Source: Thermodesulfovibrionales bacterium
GTDB lineage: Bacteria; Nitrospirota; Thermodesulfovibrionia; Thermodesulfovibrionales; SM23-35
Reading direction: 5' to 3'
Assembly: GCA_022865525.1 (NCBI GenBank)
Contig: JALHSV010000249.1
Span: 1-5,383 of the forward strand
Length of the DNA: 5,383 nt
Positions 1 to 5,151 of the stretch are shown here, one piece after another. A model generated the notes under the pieces. The model ran no database searches and was not told where the DNA came from. It worked only from the letters and a program-made list of their open reading frames with translations. The position numbers and the translations under genes were made by a program. Each line of letters opens with the position of its first letter. Position 1 is the stretch's first letter.

Positions 1-2126
1 ACAACTTTATGGCCGTCTCCGTTTCCTTTCGACCCTTTTGTACGGTATCGTTCAAGAGCATTTGCTATTCCGTCCGAGCAGGAAAGAATTCTCCCCCCTT
101 CATGCCACGTCGGGGAATGACACATAATTCCCTTGAGCTGATTGATAACCTCATCAGGCTCGATATTTGATCTGAATGCAAGTGACACCAGCCTTCCGAT
201 TGCCTCGGACTGGCTTGCTGCACATCCGCCGGCCTTGCCCATGGACGTGAAGAGTTCGAAGAGGTGCCCTTCTTCATCCTCATTAATGGTGACATAGATG
301 TTGCCGCAGCCGGTCTTCATGAGTCGAGTTGTCCCCTTAATGACATCAGGCCTATTTCGCGGCACAATCTTCTGCCTTGCCTCTTCCGCCTGCTGTTTCT
401 CGCCTTTCTTGCCTCTTGTCAGTACCTGTTGTTCTCTCGATCCGTCCCGGTAAACGGTAACCCCCTTGCAGTTGAGTTTATAGGCAAGGAGATAGACATC
501 TTCCACGTCTTTCGGCGTTGCCTTATGGGGGAAATTGACAGTCTTTGAAACAGCGTTATTAACATATTTCTGAAAAGCGGCTTGCATTGCTATGTGCTCA
601 GATGGAGAGATATCATGGGCAGTCATATAAATAGCCTTAACATCATCAGGTATCTGATCAAAATCCTGAACTGAACCTCTGTCCGCAATCCTTTCCATGA
701 GCTCTCTTGTCCAGAATCCCCGCTCCTTTGCTACCTTTTCAAAATACGGATTGATCTCGATAAGTTTGGTACCCTCCATAACGGTTCTGACAAAGGAGAC
801 GGCAAAGATTGGTTCAATGCCTGATGAACATCCTGCAATGATCGAGAGCGTCCCCGTGGGAGCGATAGTTGTGACGGTGGCATTTCTCAAGCGTATGTTC
901 CCGTCATACACACTTCCTTCATAGTTAGGAAATACACCCCGCTGCTCTGCGAGTGCAGCTGATGTATGCGTCCCCTCTTTCTGGATGAATTCCATCAATT
1001 CTTCGGCAAGGTGCACCGCTCCGTCTGAATTATACGGAGTGCCGAGCTGTATGAGCATGTCCGCCCATCCCATAACGCCAAGGCCGATCTTCCTGTTTGC
1101 CCTGGTCATCTCCTCTATCTTTTGGAGAGGATATTTATTGACATCGATGACATTGTCAAGGAAATGCACCGCCTTCCATGTCGTGTCCCGCAGTCTGTCC
1201 CAGTCAATTTCTTTTGATTCAGGCTTTACCATTTTTGCGAGATTGATTGAGCCGAGATTACAGGATTCATACGGGAGGAGGGGCTGCTCGCCGCACGGAT
1301 TGGTAGACTCTATTCTCCCTGCTTTCGGGGTTGGATTTGAGGCATTTACCCTGTCGATGAAGACAATGCCCGGTTCACCGTTTTTCCATGCATGCTCCAC
1401 AATAAGGTGAAACACCTCTTTTGCCTTCAGGGAATTAACGACCTTCTTCGTTCTCGGGTTGACAAGATCATAGGATTTGTCTTCTTCAACTGCCTGCATG
1501 AACTCCTCGGTGAGGGCAACAGAAATGTTGAAATTATTGAATTTCGTCGTATCGTCCTTGCAGGTGATGAAGCTGAGGATATCAGGGTGGTCGACCCTCA
1601 GCATTCCCATGTTTGCACCTCTTCTCGTCCCGCCCTGTTTTACCGCCTCAGTAGCTGTGTCAAAGACAGTCATGAAAGAGACCGGGCCTGAAGATATCCC
1701 CTTCGTGGAGCCGACAATGTCTCCGTTCGGCCTCAGCCTCGAAAAACTGAATCCTGTTCCGCCGCCTGATTTATGGATTATTGCAGTGTATTTAACGGCA
1801 TCGAATATGGATTCCATGGAGTCATCCACAGGAAGGACAAAACAAGCACTCAGCTGGCCGAGCCTCCTTCCGGCATTCATAAGGGTAGGGCTGTTCGGAA
1901 GGAACGTGAGGGAGGTAAGCATTTGATAAAAATCATGGGCAACCTGCCCGACTTCCTCCTGCGATTTTCCATAGTGCAGATCAGCAGCAGCGATGCTTTT
2001 GGCTACCCTCATGAAGAGGTCTGCCGGTGTCTCGACAACCTTCCCCTCCTCATCTTTTTTCAGATACCTCTTCTCAAGTACTTTTAAGGCATTTGGTGAA
2101 AGACTCAAATTTTGCGCTACTTCCAT
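1..2126 (-). CDS. nrdJ: Adenosylcobalamin-dependent (class II) ribonucleotide reductase, 3' end beyond the window
   Basis: Reduces ribonucleotides to deoxyribonucleotides in the cytoplasm, using a thiyl radical generated from adenosylcobalamin and therefore needing no oxygen and no activase. I translated the minus strand from 2126 to the window edge and found 708 codons with no stop or frameshift. Landmarks: C95 (LSACFVLP) and C289 (YESCNLGS) fit the redox cysteine pair; NPCGE at 276-280 carries the thiyl cysteine C278 with N276 and E280; GGGTGFSFSRLRP at 121-133; PTGTLS at 423-428 fits the substrate-phosphate loop. Residues about 595-690 resemble the TSCPD domain found at the C-terminus of this family (GCGNIYVTI, GGCAASQSEAIGRL). 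The C-terminal zinc-ribbon/CxxC tail expected in relatives would lie outside the window. Start 2126 is preferred over an in-frame ATG at 2144 because AAGGGGG ends 4 nt before it. It has its own NrdR-type promoter, so it is probably not part of the upstream operon. Confidence 0.97.
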   Translation of the reverse strand, partial: MEVAQNLSLSPNALKVLEKRYLKKDEEGKVVETPADLFMRVAKSIAAADLHYGKSQEEVGQVAHDFYQMLTSLTFLPNSPTLMNAGRRLGQLSACFVLPVDDSMESIFDAVKYTAIIHKSGGGTGFSFSRLRPNGDIVGSTKGISSGPVSFMTVFDTATEAVKQGGTRRGANMGMLRVDHPDILSFITCKDDTTKFNNFNISVALTEEFMQAVEEDKSYDLVNPRTKKVVNSLKAKEVFHLIVEHAWKNGEPGIVFIDRVNASNPTPKAGRIESTNPCGEQPLLPYESCNLGSINLAKMVKPESKEIDWDRLRDTTWKAVHFLDNVIDVNKYPLQKIEEMTRANRKIGLGVMGWADMLIQLGTPYNSDGAVHLAEELMEFIQKEGTHTSAALAEQRGVFPNYEGSVYDGNIRLRNATVTTIAPTGTLSIIAGCSSGIEPIFAVSFVRTVMEGTKLIEINPYFEKVAKERGFWTRELMERIADRGSVQDFDQIPDDVKAIYMTAHDISPSEHIAMQAAFQKYVNNAVSKTVNFPHKATPKDVEDVYLLAYKLNCKGVTVYRDGSREQQVLTRGKKGEKQQAEEARQKIVPRNRPDVIKGTTRLMKTGCGNIYVTINEDEEGHLFELFTSMGKAGGCAASQSEAIGRLVSLAFRSNIEPDEVINQLKGIMCHSPTWHEGGRILSCSDGIANALERYRTKGSKGNGDGHKV

Positions 2127-2130
2127 GGTT

Positions 2131-2137
2131 CCCCCTT
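2131..2137 (-). promoter_or_regulatory. Ribosome binding site of nrdJ
   Basis: On the minus strand AAGGGGG ends 4 nt before the ATG at 2126; GGGGG can pair with the anti-Shine-Dalgarno CCUCC with one G-U pair. This decides the start against the in-frame ATG at 2144, which has only an A-rich stretch before it. Confidence 0.7.
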
Positions 2138-2158
2138 CTTCCATTGCTTTTTCTTTAT

Positions 2159-2174
2159 TATCAATAAATTGTAT
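2159..2174. promoter_or_regulatory. NrdR box 2 (weaker operator downstream of the nrdJ start site)
   Basis: TATCAATAAATTGTAT matches the NrdR consensus at 11 of 16 positions, and its core CAATAAATTG differs from that of box 1 at one base. Box centres are 42 bp apart, four helical turns at 10.5 bp per turn. NrdR sites usually occur as pairs spaced by whole helical turns, so the spacing supports this otherwise weak site. It would lie in the transcribed leader at about +15 to +30. Confidence 0.6.
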
Positions 2175-2194
2175 TATTATTAAATTTCATGGAC

Positions 2195-2223
2195 ATTTAA
2201 CCACAATATATTGTGCATGTCAA
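2195..2223 (-). promoter_or_regulatory. Sigma-70-type promoter of nrdJ
   Basis: Reading the minus strand, the -35 hexamer TTGACA (2223-2218) is a perfect consensus match. A spacer of exactly 17 bp (2217-2201) separates it from TTAAAT (2200-2195), a 4 of 6 match to the -10 consensus. Transcription would begin near 2188, giving a leader of roughly 60 nt before the ATG at 2126. The spacer is almost entirely filled by an NrdR-type palindrome, so a bound repressor would block RNA polymerase. An adenosylcobalamin riboswitch does not fit in so short a leader. Confidence 0.75.
2201..2216. promoter_or_regulatory. NrdR box 1 (operator in the nrdJ promoter spacer)
   Basis: CCACAATATATTGTGC contains the perfect 14-bp palindrome CACAATATATTGTG. 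It agrees with the NrdR consensus acaCwAtATaTwGtgt at 14 of 16 positions; only the outermost base on each side differs. NrdR is the ATP/dATP-sensing zinc-finger repressor of ribonucleotide reductase genes. The site lies between the -35 and -10 elements of nrdJ, the expected place for a repressor. The nrdR gene itself is not in the window. Confidence 0.88.
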
Positions 2224-2255
2224 GGAAAAAGTCATATTATTTTAAACAAAGAATT

Positions 2256-2276
2256 CCTCGAAGCTCAGCTTCGGGG
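2256..2276. repeat. Palindromic hairpin upstream of the nrdJ promoter
   Basis: CCTCGAAGC (2256-2264) and GCTTCGGGG (2268-2276) form a 9-bp stem, with one G-T pair, closed by the 3-nt loop TCA. On the minus strand it is followed by AATTCTTTGTTTAAA, which is T-rich but not a clean T run, so it could be a weak terminator for the operon upstream. It may also be a copy of a dispersed palindromic repeat; copy number cannot be seen from one window. Confidence 0.55.
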
Positions 2277-2296
2277 TAATAATAGATCATATATTC

Positions 2297-2373
2297 TGTC
2301 ATGCTCCGACTTGATCGGGGCATCCAGGAACACAACAGAATAATCTGGATTCCGCATCAAGTGCGGAATGACA
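2297..2373. repeat. Inverted repeat with two hairpin arms between amrBA and nrdJ
   Basis: Arm 1 (2297-2327) begins TGTCATGCTCCG and ends GCATCCAG; arm 2 (2345-2373) begins CTGGATTCCGC and ends GGAATGACA. They are imperfect reverse complements of each other separated by 17 nt. Each arm also folds on itself: CTCCGA/TCGGGG with loop CTTGA in arm 1, and ATTCCGCA/TGCGGAAT with loop TCAAG in arm 2. The pattern recalls the widespread 'TGTCATTCC...GGAATCCAG' intergenic palindrome family seen in many bacteria. No ORF is associated with it, so a non-autonomous dispersed element is the likeliest identity. Confidence 0.7.
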
Positions 2374-2407
2374 ACCTGTAACAGACATTTTCAATTGTTG
2401 ATACCTC

Positions 2408-2427
2408 GTCCCGAAAGCCTTCGGGAC
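2408..2427 (-). terminator. Hairpin after the MEMO-AMMECR1 gene, possible terminator
   Basis: GTCCCGAA (2408-2415) and TTCGGGAC (2420-2427) form a perfect 8-bp stem with a 4-nt loop, 28 nt after the stop codon of the lipoprotein gene. Its position suits transcript termination or 3'-end protection. No T run follows it on the minus strand (GAGGTATCAAC), so intrinsic termination is uncertain and it may be only a repeat. Confidence 0.45.
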
Positions 2428-2454
2428 CGCAGGGTTCTTCATTTGTTGAAAGCT

Positions 2455-3876
2455 TTACTTTATGATTTCGGCAGTGAAGGTATATAGTTCTGCATCCTTC
2501 CATGCATATTCCGGCAGGCCAGCTTTTAAACAGATGTGTTTCAGGAAGGTCTGTCTGTCCCATCCCTGCTCAGTTGCCACCTGTGGAAGGAGAAGGCCGC
2601 TCTGAGAACCTTTTCTGATGACCAGACCGTGCTTGCCGACCTGAATGTTTTTTACGTCTTTCAATCGCTGCATTGGGGAGAGAATGGAAATCTCGATCTC
2701 GATATCCTGTAATTCATCTTTTGTCATCGGGGGAAATCTCGGATCACTCGATGATGCGGCTATAGCGTTTTTTATAACTGACTGATACAGAGGCATGGTT
2801 GCCTGAACATGACCGATACAGCCTCTCAGGGAGCCCTTTTCCTTTATGGTCACAAATACAGCCCCATCGGTTCTTAACTTTGGATTCTTTATATCCAATT
2901 CTATTGCTTTCCTGCTTGTAACGTACTCAGTGACGGCATTCCGCGCGATGGAGAGCAATTCTTTCTTCTCCTCATTTGTATATGGACTCCTGAACAGGCC
3001 GATGGAAGCATAGCCGACAACCCTGTCTTTTTCCTTTGTAACATCACCTGAGTTGGCATAGTTAAAAAGGATACCGGTATTAGCTCCGTGTCTTTTTGCA
3101 ACCTCCATTGCGATTATTACAGGAACAGCTCCGCACATTTCGGATTCACCGCTCTGTACCAACTCTCCGGCATTCATGAGAGAAAGCTTTTCGATAGCTG
3201 CAATAATCTTACTGTCCATATCCATTGCTTTCTGATACCCGTGATAGTGGGAGAGATCGGTACTTGCAATGATCAGGGTCTTTTCATCGATAATCTCTGA
3301 TATTTCTGATACGAGATGTTCGAACGTCTGTCTCGTGGGAGATCCAATGAGTACAGGGATGATGGTGAAATCTTTCAGCACAGACTGTAGGAAAGGGAGT
3401 TGGACTTCGAGTGAATGTTCTTTTGCAAATGCTTCGGGATAAAATTTTACGTCCGCATTCTCATTCAGGAGCTTTTTGGCGGATTTCTCATCGATTCCTA
3501 CGTTCCCGAGAGGTGTCTTAAAGAACCCCATTGTATAAACAGACGCCCCTTTAAAGTTTTCCTGATGGCTCTGGCCGATTAAGATAATTTTCCTGATATC
3601 ACGGTCTTGAATTTGCTTGTATCCATATGCTGCAACCTGTCCGGAATATCTGTATCCTGCGTGAGGAGAGATGAGTGCAATAATGTTTCCCTCTCCTGGA
3701 ATTTTCTTTGCTTTTGAGAGAAAGCTATCAATGGTCTCCTGTAACTCTTTTTTGTCAGCCGGATAAAATGTACCTGCAACTGATGGTTCTTTGATATTTT
3801 CTGTGCAGCCACTGGTGACAAGGCTTATCAGGAGAAAACAGATTGTGATTAATAAGGTGCACGTGTGCTTTTTCAT
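2455..3876 (-). CDS. amrB: MEMO-AMMECR1 fusion lipoprotein (AmmeMemoRadiSam proteins B and A)
   Basis: A 473-residue fusion of the two non-enzymatic AmmeMemoRadiSam partners. Residues 1-24 form a lipoprotein signal: basic start MKKH, hydrophobic core, then LVTSGC with C24 as the lipidated cysteine. Residues about 31-296 are the MEMO domain, related to extradiol-dioxygenase/LigB proteins: SPHAGY (H72), GQSHQEN (H104), STDLSHYHG (D207, H210) and EMCGAVPV (C248) correspond to the metal-site residues of human MEMO1 (H49, H81, C244) and neighbouring D/H. Residues about 300-473 are the AMMECR1 domain: SLRGCIG (349-355), SSDPRFPP (376-383), ATEQGWDR (434-441). The molecular role of neither domain is settled. 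The ATG lies 2 nt after the stop of the Tat ORF with no strong Shine-Dalgarno, so translation is probably coupled. The +2 residue is Thr, which would favour outer-membrane sorting. Symbol amrB refers to the first domain; the second corresponds to amrA. Confidence 0.93.
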   Translation of the reverse strand: MKKHTCTLLITICFLLISLVTSGCTENIKEPSVAGTFYPADKKELQETIDSFLSKAKKIPGEGNIIALISPHAGYRYSGQVAAYGYKQIQDRDIRKIILIGQSHQENFKGASVYTMGFFKTPLGNVGIDEKSAKKLLNENADVKFYPEAFAKEHSLEVQLPFLQSVLKDFTIIPVLIGSPTRQTFEHLVSEISEIIDEKTLIIASTDLSHYHGYQKAMDMDSKIIAAIEKLSLMNAGELVQSGESEMCGAVPVIIAMEVAKRHGANTGILFNYANSGDVTKEKDRVVGYASIGLFRSPYTNEEKKELLSIARNAVTEYVTSRKAIELDIKNPKLRTDGAVFVTIKEKGSLRGCIGHVQATMPLYQSVIKNAIAASSSDPRFPPMTKDELQDIEIEISILSPMQRLKDVKNIQVGKHGLVIRKGSQSGLLLPQVATEQGWDRQTFLKHICLKAGLPEYAWKDAELYTFTAEIIK

Positions 3877-3878
3877 GA

Positions 3879-4010
3879 TTAGTCCAATCTTTTCCAGAAC
3901 ATGGCCTCTTTCAATGGTTTCTCTGGTTTTTTTTCGGCCCTGGCCTTTTTACCGAAGAGGCTGAAAAGGCCACCTAATAAAAATATTCTCAGAAAATCTC
4001 TTCTTTTCAT
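3879..4010 (-). CDS. Small Tat-signal ORF with AmrS-leader-like tail (43 residues)
   Basis: Function unknown. The 43-residue product begins MKRRDFLR, a close match to the twin-arginine motif (S/T)RRxFLK. A 12-residue hydrophobic segment (IFLLGGLFSLFG, 9-20), a basic KKARA with an AxA cleavage site after A25, and an 18-residue tail ending KEAMFWKRLD follow. Start 4010 is chosen over 4082 because AAGGAG ends 6 nt before it and the longer version would overlap amrS by 59 nt. It lies 13 nt after the amrS stop and 2 nt before the lipoprotein ATG. As I recall the family, AmrS proteins often start with an EAMFYxKL-type segment directly before the VxCxLCPxxC motif, sometimes behind a signal peptide; the AmrS encoded here lacks it. 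The ORF may therefore be a detached leader, the remnant of a second amrS copy, or a coupling peptide. Confidence 0.7.
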   Translation of the reverse strand: MKRRDFLRIFLLGGLFSLFGKKARAEKKPEKPLKEAMFWKRLD

Positions 4011-4016
4011 CCTGTT

Positions 4017-4022
4017 CTCCTT
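4017..4022 (-). promoter_or_regulatory. Strong Shine-Dalgarno before the Tat ORF
   Basis: AAGGAG (4022-4017) sits 6 nt before the ATG at 4010 and directly after the amrS stop TAG (4026-4024). It is the best ribosome binding site in the operon and is the main evidence that the 43-residue ORF is translated. Confidence 0.8.
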
Positions 4023-4023
4023 C

Positions 4024-4998
4024 CTAACTCCAAACCCCTGCAACAGCTGAACTGCAGAACTTGCATTTGCCATTCGCAACATAATTTTGTTTCACAAAAT
4101 ATCCCATTCTCTCAATGAGTACCTTCTTGCATTTCGGACAGAAGGTGTTTTCACCTTCGTGAAGGATATTGCCGATATAGACGAACTTCAGACCAGCATC
4201 CATGGCAGTCTTTCTCGCGCCTTCCAATGTCTCAATCGGGGTTGGCGGAAGGTTTGTCAATTTATAATGGGGAAAAAACCGTGAGAAATGTATCGGTACA
4301 TCAGCTCCAAGGTTTTTTACTATCCATCTGCTCATCTCCCTGACATTGTTCAGATCATCATTGAGAGTTGGGATAACGAGATTGGTTATTTCGAGCCATA
4401 CGCCTTCTTCCTTCAATATAACAAGCGAATTGAGCACAGGCCTGAGGCTCCCGCTGCAGATCCTGCTGTAAAAATCTTCTGTGAAGCCTTTCAGATCAAT
4501 ATCAGCGGCATCCATGAACTTTGACAGTGTTCTGAGAGGTTTTTCATTGATATAGCCACATGAATGCATGGTGTTTCTTATACCCTGCTTTTTTGCTATG
4601 ACCGCAGTGTCATACATGTACTCATAAAAGACGGTAGGCTCGGTATATGTATACGTTACAGATCTGCATTTGTAGGCTATCGCATTGCTCACCACCTTTT
4701 CAGGTGGTAAATCATAGGTGTCTGTATCTTCGGGCTTTGCCTGGGATATCTGCCAGTTCTGACAGAATTTACAGCTCAAAACGCAACCGGCGGTGGCGAT
4801 GGAAAACGCTGTAGTACCCGGCAGAAAATGAAAGAAAGGTTTTTTTTCGATCGGATCAACATGGACAGCGCATGGTTTCCCGTAGACAAGGCTGTAAAGC
4901 GTGCCATCCTTATTCATACGTGCCCGGCACTTACTGTGCTGTCCTAATTCGAGAACGCATCCATTGGGGCAAAGCTCACATTGTACTCTCTTTGCCAT
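4024..4998 (-). CDS. amrS: AmmeMemoRadiSam system radical SAM enzyme
   Basis: A 324-residue radical SAM enzyme related to pyruvate formate-lyase activases; its substrate is unknown. Domains in order: an N-terminal cysteine cluster (C7, C10, C14, C24) with the family signature LYSLVYGKPCAVHVDPIEKK at 34-53; the SAM/[4Fe-4S] motif CVLSCKFC with C72, C76 and C79; YTYTEPT (116-122); DIDLKG (166-171); FFPHYKLTNLPPTP (241-254); and a C-terminal zinc-ribbon-like pair CPKC (287-290) and CKFC (312-315) ending in the family-typical GVW. No signal peptide or membrane segment is present, so it should be cytoplasmic. The start is fixed by an in-frame TAA 9 nt upstream, so the protein begins MAKRVQCELC without the longer leader I recall in relatives. 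It is the first gene of the operon with the Tat ORF and MEMO-AMMECR1. No Shine-Dalgarno precedes it. Confidence 0.95.
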   Translation of the reverse strand: MAKRVQCELCPNGCVLELGQHSKCRARMNKDGTLYSLVYGKPCAVHVDPIEKKPFFHFLPGTTAFSIATAGCVLSCKFCQNWQISQAKPEDTDTYDLPPEKVVSNAIAYKCRSVTYTYTEPTVFYEYMYDTAVIAKKQGIRNTMHSCGYINEKPLRTLSKFMDAADIDLKGFTEDFYSRICSGSLRPVLNSLVILKEEGVWLEITNLVIPTLNDDLNNVREMSRWIVKNLGADVPIHFSRFFPHYKLTNLPPTPIETLEGARKTAMDAGLKFVYIGNILHEGENTFCPKCKKVLIERMGYFVKQNYVANGKCKFCSSAVAGVWS

Positions 4999-5003
4999 TA
5001 TGT

Positions 5004-5009
5004 ATTATA
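5004..5009 (-). promoter_or_regulatory. Candidate -10 element giving a leaderless amrS transcript
   Basis: On the minus strand a perfect TATAAT (5009-5004) ends 5 nt before the amrS ATG at 4998, so transcription would start at or next to the start codon. This agrees with the absence of any Shine-Dalgarno before amrS. The weakness is the -35 region: 17 bp upstream lies only GGTATT, at the edge of the neighbouring inverted repeat. The alternative is read-through from the upstream gene with a weak ribosome site. Confidence 0.42.
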
Positions 5010-5024
5010 AAACGAATTGTCCTG

Positions 5025-5128
5025 AAAATACCCCTCTTTGGTAAAGAGGGGAAAGGGGAGATTTTTTAATGATGTCCTCATCACAAAAATCCCTCCTAAC
5101 CTCCCTTTTCCAAAGGGAGGAATATTTT
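5025..5128. repeat. Inverted pair of REP-like hairpins upstream of amrS
   Basis: Two arms, about 5025-5067 and 5085-5128, are imperfect reverse complements around a 17-nt centre. Each arm holds its own perfect 9-bp hairpin with a 3-nt loop: CCCCTCTTT/AAAGAGGGG at 5031-5051 and CCTCCCTTT/AAAGGGAGG at 5100-5120. Each is bordered by A/T runs (ATTTTTT inside, TATTTT outside). The structure resembles the REP-doublet type of dispersed bacterial repeat. It fills most of the 153-nt gap between the spermidine-synthase-like gene and amrS, and its hairpins may end transcription from the former. Nothing else is visible in the gap except the candidate -10 of amrS. Confidence 0.75.
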
Positions 5129-5151
5129 ATAACCCCTTGTAAGAAGAATGT

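Noticed and set aside
1..2126. Possible frameshift or pseudogene in the reductase
   Set aside because: Codon-by-codon translation gave an uninterrupted frame with all catalytic motifs in order; the missing end is due to the window edge.
2127..2188. Adenosylcobalamin riboswitch in the nrdJ leader
   Set aside because: The predicted leader is only about 60 nt, lacks a B12-box-like sequence, and is A/T-rich with no suitable structure.
264..2343. Several plus-strand open frames of 75-149 codons opposite nrdJ
   Set aside because: They are antisense to a fully open, motif-bearing reductase frame and their translations show no recognisable domain.
3579..3821. Minus-strand 80-codon frame inside the MEMO domain, and other short frames within 2901-3300
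   Set aside because: They overlap the lipoprotein gene in other frames and have no family features.
4011..4082. Longer 67-residue version of the Tat ORF starting at 4082
   Set aside because: The extra 24 residues are encoded within the 3' end of amrS, have no good ribosome site, and would bury the Tat signal internally; the 4010 start has an ideal Shine-Dalgarno.
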